NCBI GenBank assembly: GCA_964615765.1
Contig: CAZTQN010000004.1
Location: 1 to 64,000, forward strand
Reading direction: 5' to 3'
Length of the DNA: 64,000 bases
Source of the DNA: CAZTQN01 sp964615765
GTDB taxonomy: Bacteria; Planctomycetota; Phycisphaerae; Phycisphaerales; UBA1924
Position numbers and translations under genes: made by a program. The notes below the pieces were generated by a model. The model made no database searches. It was not told the origin of the DNA and saw nothing but the letters and a program-made list of their open reading frames with translations. Below are positions 1-8,673 of the stretch, piece after piece; positions within the stretch are counted from its first letter, which is position 1; every line of letters starts with the position of its first letter.

Positions 1-751
1 CTTCGAGCGGGAAGGCGCTGAGCAGGACGCGGGCGTACGCGCGGCACGAGGCGGCGAGCAGCGCGGGGCCGACGCCGTGGCCCGAGACATCGCCCAGCGA
101 GACGCCGACGTGCCCGTCGGCGTGGAGGTCCCAGTCGTAGAAGTCGCCGCGGGCGAACTCGGCGGGGCGGCAGTAGGCGGCGAGGTCGAGCCCGCCGGCG
201 GTGACGGTGTGCGTGGGGCGCAGGCGGTCCTGGATGGTGCGGGCGATCTCGAGCTCGCGGATGAGGGCGGCGCGGCGTTCGCGCTCGCGCTGGAGTTCGA
301 GCTCGTGCGTCACGTCGCGCGACATGCCGATGATCATCTTCGCGCCGGTGACGGGGTTGGTGAAGGGGATGTCGTGCTGGCAGAGCACGCCGGGCGTGCC
401 GTCGCGGCGGAGGTAGGGGAGGTTGGGCGTGAGGCGCGGGACGCCGGCGTCCATCACTTCGCGGCAGATGCGCTCGAAGAAGGCGCCCTGGACGGGATCA
501 ACTTCGGAGAGGCGGCGGCCCAGGATCTGCTCGCGCGGGAGGCCGAAGTGCTCGGTGGCGCGCTGGTTGAGGTATTGGAACCGGACGTCGTAGTCGTGGA
601 CGTAGAAGAAGTCGGGGATGAGGTCGAGCAGGCGGCGGACAAGATCGAGCTTGTCGGCGTCGGTCGGGGCGGTGGGCGCGGGCGGGGGTTGGGTCGGTTG
701 GTGAGCCGCGGGATCCGGTCGCCTGGAAGGGTGGGGAGGGGGATGGCCCAT
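1..751 (-). CDS. PAS-domain PP2C (SpoIIE/RsbU-like) Ser phosphatase, partial
   Basis: About 250 codons are visible; the 3' end lies beyond the left edge. After a Pro-rich N-terminus, residues ~40-150 read as a PAS sensor domain (FFYVHDYDVRFQYLNQRA, then EQILGRRLSEV). A linker helix with RELEIARTIQDRLRP follows. The phosphatase domain then begins, with PAEFARGDFYDWD and LGDVSGHGVGPALLAA, the metal-binding Asp/Gly motifs of the SpoIIE/RsbU class. Such proteins usually dephosphorylate anti-anti-sigma factors in partner-switching stress pathways; no partner gene is visible here. The ATG at 751 is the first in-frame start. The gene is divergent from birA. It does not appear as a long open frame because the edge removes its stop. 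Confidence 0.85.
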   Translation of the reverse strand, partial: MGHPPPHPSRRPDPAAHQPTQPPPAPTAPTDADKLDLVRRLLDLIPDFFYVHDYDVRFQYLNQRATEHFGLPREQILGRRLSEVDPVQGAFFERICREVMDAGVPRLTPNLPYLRRDGTPGVLCQHDIPFTNPVTGAKMIIGMSRDVTHELELQRERERRAALIRELEIARTIQDRLRPTHTVTAGGLDLAAYCRPAEFARGDFYDWDLHADGHVGVSLGDVSGHGVGPALLAASCRAYARVLLSAFPLE

Positions 752-828
752 GGGGCACAGGGTACACCGAGGTGGCGGCGGATGGGGCGGATTGGGGACA
801 CGCGTGGGGGGTTTGCGCGGAGCGTGCG

Positions 829-834
829 TACGCT
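829..834 (+). promoter_or_regulatory. -10-like TACGCT before birA
   Basis: TACGCT lies 9 nt before the birA ATG at 844, and no Shine-Dalgarno sequence is visible. It is one of a series of TAnnnT-start arrangements in this window that suggest leaderless mRNAs. Confidence 0.4.
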
Positions 835-843
835 GACCTTGCG

Positions 844-1674
844 ATGGATGGTGCGTCCGGTCCAGATGCTCGCGGCGATGCGATCCCGGTGATCCGGCTC
901 AAGGAGGTGGACTCCACGAGTCTGTTTGCGCGGCGGCTGGCGAACACGGGCCAGTTTCGGCGGCGGGCCGCGGTGGTGGTCGCCGAGAAGCAGACGGCGG
1001 GCGTGGGGCGGTTCCGGCGGCAGTGGGTCAGCCCGGCGGGGGGGCTGTGGTGCACGCTGGTGTGGCCCTTGGCGAGCGGGCGGGCGGGGGACGCCGCGCT
1101 GGAGGGGCTGGGGCTGCGCGTCGGGATGGCGTGCCTGGACCTGGTCGACGCGCTGATGCAGGACGCGCGCGGGGGCGCGGAGGTGCGGCTGAAGTGGCCC
1201 AACGACGTGATGATCAACGGGCGCAAGGTCGCCGGCGTTTTGTGCGAACTGGTGCAGGGGTCGAGCGGGGCGGTGTCGGACGGGGGCGCGGGCGGCGGCG
1301 GGGATGATCGGTATGTGCTGGTGGGCGTGGGGCTGAATGCGAACGTGTCGTCGGCGGTGTTGCCGGGAGAGATCCGCGAGAAGTCGTGCGGGCTGCTGGA
1401 TCACCTGCCGCGGTCGTTGGACTTGGAGCGGGTGCGCGAGGGGCTGGTGCTTCGGCTGAGCGCGGCGCTGCGGTGTGAGGGGGTGCCGGCGGAGATGCTT
1501 CGGCGGGCGCGGCAGCGGCTGTTCGGGCTGAACACGACGGTGAGCGTGTCGTTGCCGCACGGGCAGAAGGTGTTCGGCGAGTTGATCGGTCTGAGCGACC
1601 AGGGGATGGCGATCTTGCGGACGGACGACGGGCCGTATGTCGCGCCGAGCGGGACGGTGCTGATGTCCGAGTGA
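844..1674 (+). CDS. birA: biotin--[acetyl-CoA-carboxylase] ligase
   Basis: This 276-aa protein attaches biotin to the biotin carboxyl carrier protein of acetyl-CoA carboxylase. Family motifs are EVDSTS near the N-terminus, EKQTAGVGRFRRQW (biotinyl-AMP loop), the diagnostic KWPNDVMINGRKVAG and VLVGVGLNANV. A C-terminal SH3-like part follows (GLNTTVSVSLPHGQ... GMAILRTDDGPY). There is no N-terminal DNA-binding domain, so it is the monofunctional class and not an E. coli-type repressor. I chose ATG 844 because the family usually starts ~15 residues before EVDST; an ATG at 772 is also in frame. A low-complexity Gly/Ala stretch near residue 145 is an insertion. Confidence 0.9.
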   Translation: MDGASGPDARGDAIPVIRLKEVDSTSLFARRLANTGQFRRRAAVVVAEKQTAGVGRFRRQWVSPAGGLWCTLVWPLASGRAGDAALEGLGLRVGMACLDLVDALMQDARGGAEVRLKWPNDVMINGRKVAGVLCELVQGSSGAVSDGGAGGGGDDRYVLVGVGLNANVSSAVLPGEIREKSCGLLDHLPRSLDLERVREGLVLRLSAALRCEGVPAEMLRRARQRLFGLNTTVSVSLPHGQKVFGELIGLSDQGMAILRTDDGPYVAPSGTVLMSE

Positions 1675-1716
1675 GTGGGGGGAGCGATGAGTGGTGGGGA
1701 CGGCGCGCAGAAGAAC

Positions 1717-1741
1717 GCCGCCCGGCGGAGAGCCGAGCGGC
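1717..1741 (+). terminator. hairpin after birA
   Basis: The arms GCCGCCCGGC and GCCGAGCGGC pair at 9 of 10 positions around a GGAGA loop, 42 nt after the birA stop. There is no T-run, so termination is only probable. Confidence 0.4.
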
Positions 1742-1854
1742 GTGGATGGATGCAACGAGGTGTGGAGAGCAGCCTTGTAGCGGGTGCTCTCGAGAGGGCT
1801 GCTTGAGACCCTGCCACGGGTCAGACCCTGGCAAGCTTCAGACGCTGTCGCGTG

Positions 1855-2229
1855 TTAGACGGCGTCCTTGAGGGCCTTGAGCGCGCGGGCCTTGATGACG
1901 GTCTTGGCGGGCTTGGCCTTGAACATCTGCATCTCGCCAGTGAAGGGATTCTTGCCTTCGCGGGCCTTGGTGGCGGGCTTGTAGGTGGCGGTGACCTTGA
2001 GCATGCCGGGGATGACGAAGACCTTGGGCTTGCCGTCCGAGGGCTTGGCGAGGTCGACGGTCATGATGCGGCCGAGGGTTTCGAACACGCCGGCGACCTG
2101 CTTGCGGCTGAGGTCGGTGTGCTCGGCGATCAGGGTGTAGAGCTCGCTCTTCTTGCGGAGCTTGCCGGAAGCGGCGATCTTCTTGGGGGCGGGAGCTTTC
2201 TTCGCGGGGGCTTTGGTCATCTTCGCCAT
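1855..2229 (-). CDS. HU/IHF-family DNA-binding protein
   Basis: This is a 124-aa nucleoid protein. Residues ~1-25 are a Lys/Ala/Pro-rich tail (AKMTKAPAKKAPAPKK). The HU fold follows: helices with KSELYTLIAEHTDLSRKQV, then the beta-arm region with IPGMLKVTATYKPATKAREG and the hallmark GKNPFTGEMQ (GRNPxTGE in E. coli HU). The C-terminus is basic (KPAKTVIKARALKALKDAV). HU proteins bend and compact DNA as dimers. The start at 2229 has a GGAGAA Shine-Dalgarno sequence; an upstream frame extension is rejected. The Lys-rich tail resembles HU variants known in planctomycetes and actinobacteria. Confidence 0.9.
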   Translation of the reverse strand: MAKMTKAPAKKAPAPKKIAASGKLRKKSELYTLIAEHTDLSRKQVAGVFETLGRIMTVDLAKPSDGKPKVFVIPGMLKVTATYKPATKAREGKNPFTGEMQMFKAKPAKTVIKARALKALKDAV

Positions 2230-2494
2230 CAGTTGGTTCTCCGAACGGTGTGCGGAACGGTTTTCTCCGTAAAACCGTGGTGGTTGTATCACGGATGGTG
2301 GCTCGCCGCAATTCGAACCACCGGTTTTGTGCCGATTTTTCGGGTGTCAGGGCTCAGATTGCCCACAAAACGCCGCAGAAACCGTGTTTTTGCGGGGTTG
2401 GTCGGGCGGGCGGGTCGTGTTTCGACGCGGTTTTCCACAATTTTGGCGGCGGCCCGCGCGCCTGAGCAGGCCGCGGCGGGCGAAACGGGGCCGA

Positions 2495-4180
2495 TCAGTT
2501 CAGCGGTTCGCAGCACCAGGCCCAGGCGTCGCCGGCGCGCACGGGCTTGAGGAGGTGCATGCGGAGCGCCGACCACAGCAGGGCGCGAACGCGCTTGGGC
2601 GCCGGGGAGAAGAGGTGCTGCACCGGCGGGGCCGGGTTGGAGAGGCCGAGCGGTTCGGCGTGTTCAGCGAGCCAGCCGGCGGCGATGGTGAGGCTCATGA
2701 CGCCGGCGGCTTCGGCGCCTTCGGGGGCGTGGGCGAGGAGGTGGCAGCGGCCGCGGGTGTCGAGGGCGATGTCCACGCCGTGCGCGTGCGGGCAGCGGAG
2801 GCGGATCGGCGAGAGACCCGGCACCAGCGTGTGCAGGGCCGGCATCGTCGGGCCGGTGGTGTTCGACCACGGCTCGATCGGCGCCGCGGGCGAGGGCTTG
2901 AGTTCGAGCGTGCGAGCGGCGGTGGTGGGGGCGGCGGCGGTGGGGGGTTCGTCGATCGACGCGGCCGGCGGCTCGGGGGCGAGGTCGTGCCCGGCGATGA
3001 GCGGCTCGGCCGGGCGGGCGGTGTCGCCGAGGTCGATGGTGGTCGTCGACGCGGCGGTGCGGGGAGACGGGTCGGCGCTGGGCGCGAGCGGCTGAACCTC
3101 GCTCGTCGGCGCATCGGCGGTGTGCTGTTCGGCGCTGCGGTCGATGTCGCCGACATCGGCGGGTTCGGGCGCGGGCTCCGACGGCGCGGGCGCGTCGCGC
3201 AGTCCCGGGGCGATGAGCGTGATCAGCGAGGTGTCGGGCTCGGGCGCGGCGGCGGACTGCGCCGACAGTTCGAGCTCAGGCTCTGACTCGGGCGTGGCGG
3301 CGGGCGGGGCCGGCGGCGTGTGCGTGTGTTCGAGCGCGGGGGCGGCGGCGATGGACTCGATGGCGTCTTGCGGCGCGAGGTGGCACTCACCGCTGTAAAT
3401 GAGGCGGGCGGGGCGGGAGGAGCGGATCTGCCCGGAGCAGTCGGCCCGCTGGGCGTCCCGGGAGAGGAAGACGCGGACGGCTTCGACGATGCGGTCGGCG
3501 GCGTCGGCGGCGCGCTGACCGCCGAGGGCGCCCATGCCGGCGCCCATCATCGCGACGCGGATCATCGGCAAACCGTCGGCGCTGGGCGTGGGCAACTGGG
3601 CGGCGAGGGCCTTGACGGCGGCGTAGCCAGCGACGCGGGCAGCTTCGTCGGGGCTGGAGAGCAGCGTCACCATGCGCACGTGCGGGCTGGAGGCGAGGTG
3701 ATGCTCGATGTCTTCCGAGCCGCGGACGATCCAGCGTGAGGCGTGGGCCGCGGCGATGCGGACGGCTTCGTCGAAGGTCGCGGCGGTGGGCGTCGGCGGG
3801 GCGGGCGAGGGGGACGTCGGGTCGTCGATGAGTTCGACGGTCGCGAGGCCGTCGTCGATGCGGAGGAAGGCGACGGTGCGGTGGGCGGCGGCGGCGACTT
3901 CGCGGGCGTACTGCGCCGCCCACGCCGAGCCGAGCACGGGGAGATGACCCAGCACGATGCACTCGACGATCGCGCTCGTCCGCCGGACGGTCGCACGTGC
4001 GGCGGGCTCAGGTGATGCGGCAGGCGCGGGGGCGGCGGCGCTCGGGGTTGGAGCGGACGAGCGTTCGCCCAGGAACAGGTCGGTGAGCGCGTCGAAGTCG
4101 GACTCGTGCGGGCCGTCGAGGCGATGGCGAGCGGCGGCGGCGGGCGAGGGGCGCGACGGCGGAGGATGATCGATCTTCAT
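2495..4180 (-). CDS. hypothetical protein in operon with a ParA-like ATPase
   Basis: This 561-aa protein has no family I recognise. Residues ~75-330 form an alpha/beta region (IVECIVLGHLPVLGSAWAAQ, then HRTVAFLRIDDGLATVELID) that resembles a P-loop-NTPase-like fold without a Walker A motif. A long Pro/Ala/Glu-rich linker (~330-460) follows, then a C-terminal domain with RLRCPHAHGVDIALDTRGRC. Its ATG overlaps the stop of the upstream ParA-like gene (ATGA at 4177-4180), so the two are translationally coupled and probably act together. A role as effector or partner of the ATPase is inference from context only. Confidence 0.7.
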   Translation of the reverse strand: MKIDHPPPSRPSPAAAARHRLDGPHESDFDALTDLFLGERSSAPTPSAAAPAPAASPEPAARATVRRTSAIVECIVLGHLPVLGSAWAAQYAREVAAAAHRTVAFLRIDDGLATVELIDDPTSPSPAPPTPTAATFDEAVRIAAAHASRWIVRGSEDIEHHLASSPHVRMVTLLSSPDEAARVAGYAAVKALAAQLPTPSADGLPMIRVAMMGAGMGALGGQRAADAADRIVEAVRVFLSRDAQRADCSGQIRSSRPARLIYSGECHLAPQDAIESIAAAPALEHTHTPPAPPAATPESEPELELSAQSAAAPEPDTSLITLIAPGLRDAPAPSEPAPEPADVGDIDRSAEQHTADAPTSEVQPLAPSADPSPRTAASTTTIDLGDTARPAEPLIAGHDLAPEPPAASIDEPPTAAAPTTAARTLELKPSPAAPIEPWSNTTGPTMPALHTLVPGLSPIRLRCPHAHGVDIALDTRGRCHLLAHAPEGAEAAGVMSLTIAAGWLAEHAEPLGLSNPAPPVQHLFSPAPKRVRALLWSALRMHLLKPVRAGDAWAWCCEPLN

Positions 4181-5778
4181 CGGAACTCCCCAGAGTTCGT
4201 CGGGCCGGAGGGCCTGGCAGCGGGGGCGAGTCGCATGGGGACGATGGCGACACTGTTGGACCCGCCGAAGGGGTTGGCGGCGGTGTGCGGGTTGAAGGGG
4301 TCGGGCATCCACTGCCCGTCGACGACGACGCGGTACTGGTACATGCCGGGCGGGCAGACCATGCGGTGCTCGAGGGTCTGGCCGTCGGGCCCGGGGCGGA
4401 GGGGCGTGCGCTCGGGCTTCCAGTTGTTGAAGTCGCCAGCGACGGCGACGGCGTGGCCGAGCGAGGCGGGCTGGACGAAGAGCAGGCCGTCGTCGAGCGG
4501 CGTGACGCCGAAGGCGGGACGCGGGGCGGCGAGGCGCGAGCGGGCGTCGGGCGGGGTGATGGACGGGGAGACGGCCGCCGCGGTGAGCTTGGGTTCGGCG
4601 AGCACGCTCGCGGGCTGCGCGGTGATGCCGAGACGATCGAGCGCGGTTTCCGCCGGCGGCGCGGTGTCGGCGGCCAGCGTCGTCGAGGCGCCGATCGCGG
4701 AGGTCACTGCGGTTTGAGCGATGGCGGCCGACGGCGTGGTGGGGGACGACCGCGCGGGGACGACGGTCGGCGTCGGCGTGGACGTGGGCGAGGGAGCGAG
4801 GCTCGGGTCCTGCACGCGGCGGGCGAGGTTGGCGAGATCGGCGTGGCGGCTGATGGGCGCGGTCGCGGGGGCGGCGGGGCCGGCGCCGTCGGGCTCGGCG
4901 GTGTGCGCGCCGAGGCGGAGGACGTCGTCGCTCTCGACATGCACGACGGAGAAGCGCGGGCCGCCGTCGGCGGGTGTGTCGGACGGTGAGGACGCGGGCG
5001 GGTTGGACAGGCGCTGGGTGAGGACGTCGGCGAGGGCGGTGTAGTCGGCGGCGCCGGAGGAGTCGGGCGCGTACTCGATGACGGGCTGGCCGAAGCTGGC
5101 GGCTTCGCGGAGCGCGTGGTCGAAGCGGATGACCACGGGCAGGACGCGAGCGCCGAAGCGGCGGCGGAGTTCGTCGAGCAGGTCCTGCGAGAGGGCGCTG
5201 GCCGGGTCGTGCATCGTGGGGAGCAGGTGGTGCACAGGCGCGACGCCGAGGCGCTTGCCGAGGGACTTGATGGCGTTGATCTGCTTGGTAGCGCCGTGGA
5301 GGGAGAAGAAGCCGGTTTCGACGGGGATGAGAACCTCGTCGCAGGCGGTCATGGCGTTGAAGGCGAGCAGGCCGATGGCGGGGGAGCAGTCGATGAGGCA
5401 GACGTCGTAATCGGGGGCGAAGCCGCGGATGAGGGTTCGGAGAAGGCGTTCGGCGTCGGGGCGGCTGGCGAGGTCGCCGCGGGCGGCTTCGAGGGCGGCG
5501 AGGCGGACGGTGGCGGGGATCAGGTCGAGGTTGCGCATGACGCGCCAGAGCAGGCGCTTGGGGTCGACGCCGCCGCTGCCGACGGCGAGCATGGCGTCAC
5601 CGACGGTGAGATCGATGCGGGCTTCGGGGATGGCGAGTCCGGCGGCGCAGTGTCCCTGAGGGTCCATGTCGACCAGGAGGGTGCGCAGGCTTCGGGAGGC
5701 GAAGACGCCGGCCAGGTTGATGGCGGTGGTGGTCTTGCCGCACCCGCCCTTTTGGTTGACAACCGCGAATGTCCGCAC
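4177..5778 (-). CDS. ParA/MinD-type ATPase with C-terminal CBM48-like domain
   Basis: This is a 533-aa protein. Residues 1-260 are a ParA/Soj ATPase: deviant Walker A KGGCGKTTTAINLAG, LLVDMDPQGHCAAGL (switch) and DVCLIDCSPAIGLLAFNA (Walker B). ParA proteins form ATP-dependent patterns on DNA to position chromosomes, plasmids or large complexes. No parB gene follows. Residues ~260-425 are a Pro/Ala linker. Residues ~430-515 match an AMPK/CBM48 glycogen-binding-like fold (VAVAGDFNNWKPERTPLRPG, CPPGMYQYRVVVDGQWMPDP). The GTG start at 5778 is set by GGGAGG and by the MRTFAVVNQKGG N-terminus typical of ParA. The fusion may mean that the ATPase positions a polysaccharide- or protein-bound cargo. 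Confidence 0.85.
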   Translation of the reverse strand: MRTFAVVNQKGGCGKTTTAINLAGVFASRSLRTLLVDMDPQGHCAAGLAIPEARIDLTVGDAMLAVGSGGVDPKRLLWRVMRNLDLIPATVRLAALEAARGDLASRPDAERLLRTLIRGFAPDYDVCLIDCSPAIGLLAFNAMTACDEVLIPVETGFFSLHGATKQINAIKSLGKRLGVAPVHHLLPTMHDPASALSQDLLDELRRRFGARVLPVVIRFDHALREAASFGQPVIEYAPDSSGAADYTALADVLTQRLSNPPASSPSDTPADGGPRFSVVHVESDDVLRLGAHTAEPDGAGPAAPATAPISRHADLANLARRVQDPSLAPSPTSTPTPTVVPARSSPTTPSAAIAQTAVTSAIGASTTLAADTAPPAETALDRLGITAQPASVLAEPKLTAAAVSPSITPPDARSRLAAPRPAFGVTPLDDGLLFVQPASLGHAVAVAGDFNNWKPERTPLRPGPDGQTLEHRMVCPPGMYQYRVVVDGQWMPDPFNPHTAANPFGGSNSVAIVPMRLAPAARPSGPTNSGEFR

Positions 5779-5796
5779 GGATCCCTCCCAAGGGGA

Positions 5797-5824
5797 GCGG
5801 GCGCGCACAGCCGTGTGCGCCCGC
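5797..5824. repeat. inverted repeat upstream of the parA-like gene
   Basis: GCGGGCGCGCACA and TGTGCGCCCGC can pair around a GCCG loop with a two-base bulge. It lies 20-47 nt upstream of the GTG start and could be an operator or a leader hairpin. Confidence 0.4.
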
Positions 5825-5933
5825 GCTCACACAGCGATATGAACGTTTTTATCGGATCCTGCCCGCGGCGGACTGCAACGATTGGTAGTGGATCGGTCCT
5901 GGGAAGACGCAATTCCTCGTGGGGGGTGGGATT

Positions 5934-7115
5934 CTACGGGCGAAGGCTGTCGATAGCGGCGACCACCCGGTTTGGGTCGGTGTTGCCGTGGACGGCGCAG
6001 CGCCAGGCGCCGAGGCGGGCGTCGGGGAGGATGAGGCGGAGGCGGCCGGCGAGGACTTTCTTGTCGTCGCGCATGCGGTCGAGGATGTCGGCGGCGGGGG
6101 GGAGGTTCGCGACGCGGGTGGGAAGGGAGAAGGTGGTGAGCAGGCGCGCGACGCGGGCGGGGAGGTCGGCGGGGATGAGGCGGAGGTCGGCGGCGAGGGT
6201 GAGGGCGGCGGTCAGGCCCAGGGCGACGGCCTCGCCGTGCTGGAGCGGGGCGTCGGCGGGAGCGCCGGTGGGGGAGAGGTGGGGGATGGTTTCGATGGCG
6301 TGGGCGAAGGTGTGACCGAGGTTGAGCAGGGCGCGCCCGCCGTCGGTGTCGGGGGCTTCTTCGCGCTCGTCGCCCTGCACGACGCGGGCCTTGACGGCGA
6401 TGTTGCGGGCGATGAGTTCGCGGAGGGCGGCGGGGTCCTTGCGGACGATGGCGGGGGCGGAGGATTCGGTCCAGTCGAAGAGTGTCGAGTCGCCGAAGGC
6501 GCCGGAGAGCAGGGCGTGCTTGACGCACTCGGCCAGGCCCGCGCGGAAGGGGCGGGGCGGGAGGGAGGCGAGTGTGTCGATGTCGGCGAGGACGAGGGTG
6601 GGCTGCCAGAAGGCGCCGAGCATGTTCTTCTTGAGGGAGCCGGAAACCGAGAGGTTGACGCCGGTCTTGCCGCCGACGGAGGCGTCGACCATGGCGAGCA
6701 GGGTGGTGGGGATGTTGATCCACGGGATGCCGCGGCGGTAGGCGGCGGCGGCGAAGCCGGCGGTATCGCCGGTGATCCCGCCGCCGAGGGCGAGCAGGGG
6801 GTGTCCGCGCTCGAGACGATGGGCGGCGAGGGCGGAGGCGATGCGTTCGACGCTGTCGACGGACTTGCTGGGTTCGGAGGGTTCGAAGGGGATCTCGACG
6901 GCGCGGATGTTGGCGGCGGCGAGCGCGGCGGCGAGGCGAGGCCAGGCGGTGGTGCGGAGCGCGGCGTCGACGACGACGGCGCAGAGATCGGCGGCGGGGA
7001 GGGCTTCGCGCACGAGATGGCCGGCGCGGTCGAGCAGCGCGGGGGCGATGAGCGCGTGATACGCGCGGGAGGGCGTGGTGACGGGGACGCGGAGGATGTC
7101 GTCGGTCGGGGTCAC
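5934..7115 (-). CDS. aroB: 3-dehydroquinate synthase
   Basis: This 393-aa enzyme converts DAHP to 3-dehydroquinate, the second step of the shikimate pathway; it uses NAD+ and a divalent metal. Motifs: LALGGGITGDTAGFAAA (NAD-binding), INIPTTLLAMVDASVGGKTG, AECVKHALL (metal-ligand Glu and Lys) and the metal-binding LNLGHTFAHAIE plus LQHGEAVALG. A short insertion sits before the HGEA motif (GAPADAP). The GTG start at 7115 follows TACGCT by 6 nt with no Shine-Dalgarno. rsfS ends 12 nt upstream, so the gene may also be read from the rsfS transcript. Confidence 0.95.
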   Translation of the reverse strand: MTPTDDILRVPVTTPSRAYHALIAPALLDRAGHLVREALPAADLCAVVVDAALRTTAWPRLAAALAAANIRAVEIPFEPSEPSKSVDSVERIASALAAHRLERGHPLLALGGGITGDTAGFAAAAYRRGIPWINIPTTLLAMVDASVGGKTGVNLSVSGSLKKNMLGAFWQPTLVLADIDTLASLPPRPFRAGLAECVKHALLSGAFGDSTLFDWTESSAPAIVRKDPAALRELIARNIAVKARVVQGDEREEAPDTDGGRALLNLGHTFAHAIETIPHLSPTGAPADAPLQHGEAVALGLTAALTLAADLRLIPADLPARVARLLTTFSLPTRVANLPPAADILDRMRDDKKVLAGRLRLILPDARLGAWRCAVHGNTDPNRVVAAIDSLRP

Positions 7116-7121
7116 GACCGG

Positions 7122-7127
7122 AGCGTA
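7122..7127 (-). promoter_or_regulatory. -10-like TACGCT before aroB
   Basis: TACGCT lies 6 nt before the aroB GTG and directly follows the rsfS stop codon. It would give a leaderless aroB mRNA. Confidence 0.4.
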
Positions 7128-7577
7128 TCAGCCGGTGCGGGCGCGGTCGCGCGGGTCCTTGCCGGGGCGCTCCCAGGCGATGCGGGGCGCGTCGGCCCAG
7201 AGCATCTCGAGGTCGTAGTGGGCGCGGGTGTTGGGCTCGAAGATGTGGACGACGACGTCGACGAAATCGGCGAGGACCCAGGTGGCGCGGTCGTCGACGT
7301 CGTGGCGCACGCCGTTCACGCCGAGGGCGGCGGCGGCCTTGGTGGCGTCGTCGAGGGCGGAACGCATCTGGCGGTCGGAGGTGCCGGAGGCGATGACCAG
7401 GAAGTCGCTCATCTGGCTGAGGCCCGAGACGTCGAGGACCACGACGTCGTCGCACTTGTCGTCGGCGAGGACGCGGGCGAGTTCGACGGCGAGGGCGCGG
7501 TTCTGAGCCGGGTCCGTGGTGGACCGCGTGGGGTGGATCTTGTGCTGGTGGATCTCGGGGAGCGTGCGTTTGGGCAT
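7128..7577 (-). CDS. rsfS: ribosomal silencing factor RsfS (Iojap family)
   Basis: This 149-aa protein is of the Iojap/RsfS family, which binds ribosomal protein uL14 and blocks 30S-50S joining in starvation. Family features: LADDKCDDVVVLDVSGLSQM, SDFLVIASGTSDRQM, the long helix ALDDATKAAAALG and the core WVLADFVDVVVHIFEPNTR with YDLEMLWADAP. The first ~30 residues are unstructured and hydrophilic. The ATG at 7577 has no convincing Shine-Dalgarno. aroB follows after 12 nt. Confidence 0.92.
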   Translation of the reverse strand: MPKRTLPEIHQHKIHPTRSTTDPAQNRALAVELARVLADDKCDDVVVLDVSGLSQMSDFLVIASGTSDRQMRSALDDATKAAAALGVNGVRHDVDDRATWVLADFVDVVVHIFEPNTRAHYDLEMLWADAPRIAWERPGKDPRDRARTG

Positions 7578-7640
7578 GAGGAGGGGGCAGGGGTCAGAGG
7601 ACAGGGGGCAGAGGTTAGGGGAGGGGCGGGGAGGGGAGAG

Positions 7641-8489
7641 TTAGTCGTCCTCGTCCTGGTCGAAGTCGGTGTCGGGGCGGCCTTCGCCGAAGATGGCGGA
7701 GCCGACGCGGATGAGGTTGGCGCCTTCTTCGACGGCGATCTCGAAATCGCCGGACATGCCCATGGAGAGGACGTTGAACGCGGGCGTGACGACGCCGGAG
7801 CGGCGGATGTCTTCGAACAGGTCGCGGCAGCGGGCGAAGGTCGGGCGGGCGTCTTCGGGGTTGGTCGAGTAGGGGGCCATGCACATGAGCCCGCGGACGC
7901 GGACGTGGACCATGGTCTCGATCTGCTCGACGAGGTGGCGGGCGGCGGGTACGGCGCAGCCGAACTTCTGCGGCTCGCCGGAGCAGTTGACCTGCAAGAG
8001 GACCTCGATGGGGCGGTCGCGGCGGACGGCGATGGCCTGGAGCTCTTCGGCAAGGCGGAGCGAGTCGAGCGAGTGGATGAGGCGGCAGAGATCGACGACC
8101 TTGCGGGCCTTGTTGCGCTGCAGGTGCCCGATCATGTGCCAGCGGCAGGCGGGGGGCTGGGCGGCGGCGGTGCTGGAGCGGGCGCCGGTGAACAGGTCGT
8201 CCGGCGAGGGGGCGGCGGGGCGCTGCACGCCGGGGAGGACGCGGACGCGGCCCAGCCATTCGTCGATGATGGCGGCCCGCTGGACGAGCTGCTGGACGCG
8301 GTTCTCGCCGAAGTCGATCTGGCCCAGGCGCATGAGCTCGCGGATCTGATCGGGCTCGGCGGTTTTGCTGACGGCGACGAGGACGATGTCGGCGGGGGCG
8401 CGGCCGGCGCGCGGGGCGGCCCGCGCGATGCGTTCGAGCACGTCCGTGTACCGGTCCTTGAGCGCGGAGGGCGGGCTGGTGGTGGACAT
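7641..8489 (-). CDS. YggS/PROSC-family pyridoxal-phosphate homeostasis protein
   Basis: This 282-aa single-domain PLP-binding TIM barrel buffers cellular PLP. Motifs: IVLVAVSKTAEPDQI (PLP lysine in VSKT), IDFGENRVQQL, WHMIGHLQRNKARKV, VLLQVNCSGEPQKFG, RGLMCMAP, FNVLSMGMSGDFEIAVEEGA and LIRVGSAIFGEG (phosphate-binding end). A low-complexity insertion of about 35 residues (PGVQRPAAP... STAAAQPP) precedes WHMIGH and is not usual for the family. The ATG at 8489 gives MSTTSPPSALKDRY. rsfS follows 63 nt downstream. It is divergent from the peroxiredoxin gene; the 184-nt gap should hold both promoters. Confidence 0.92.
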   Translation of the reverse strand: MSTTSPPSALKDRYTDVLERIARAAPRAGRAPADIVLVAVSKTAEPDQIRELMRLGQIDFGENRVQQLVQRAAIIDEWLGRVRVLPGVQRPAAPSPDDLFTGARSSTAAAQPPACRWHMIGHLQRNKARKVVDLCRLIHSLDSLRLAEELQAIAVRRDRPIEVLLQVNCSGEPQKFGCAVPAARHLVEQIETMVHVRVRGLMCMAPYSTNPEDARPTFARCRDLFEDIRRSGVVTPAFNVLSMGMSGDFEIAVEEGANLIRVGSAIFGEGRPDTDFDQDEDD

Positions 8490-8673
8490 GAGTGGCGATG
8501 GCCCAGGGGGCGAGTGACGGGCGGACTCCGCCGCCCGGGGCGCAGCGGCGGCCGCGCCCACGGAATGCAGGGTATCACCGACGCCCGGCGCGTGCGCGTC
8601 GGCGAGGGGGCGAGGCGTGGGCGTACATTTGACGGTCGAAACTGACACACGCCTGAACAGAGGAGAACGACGC

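Noticed and set aside
5919..8645. Plus-strand open frame of 908 codons
   Set aside because: It is a Gly/Glu/Asp/Ala-rich shadow of aroB, rsfS and the YggS gene on the other strand, with no domain; caused by high GC.
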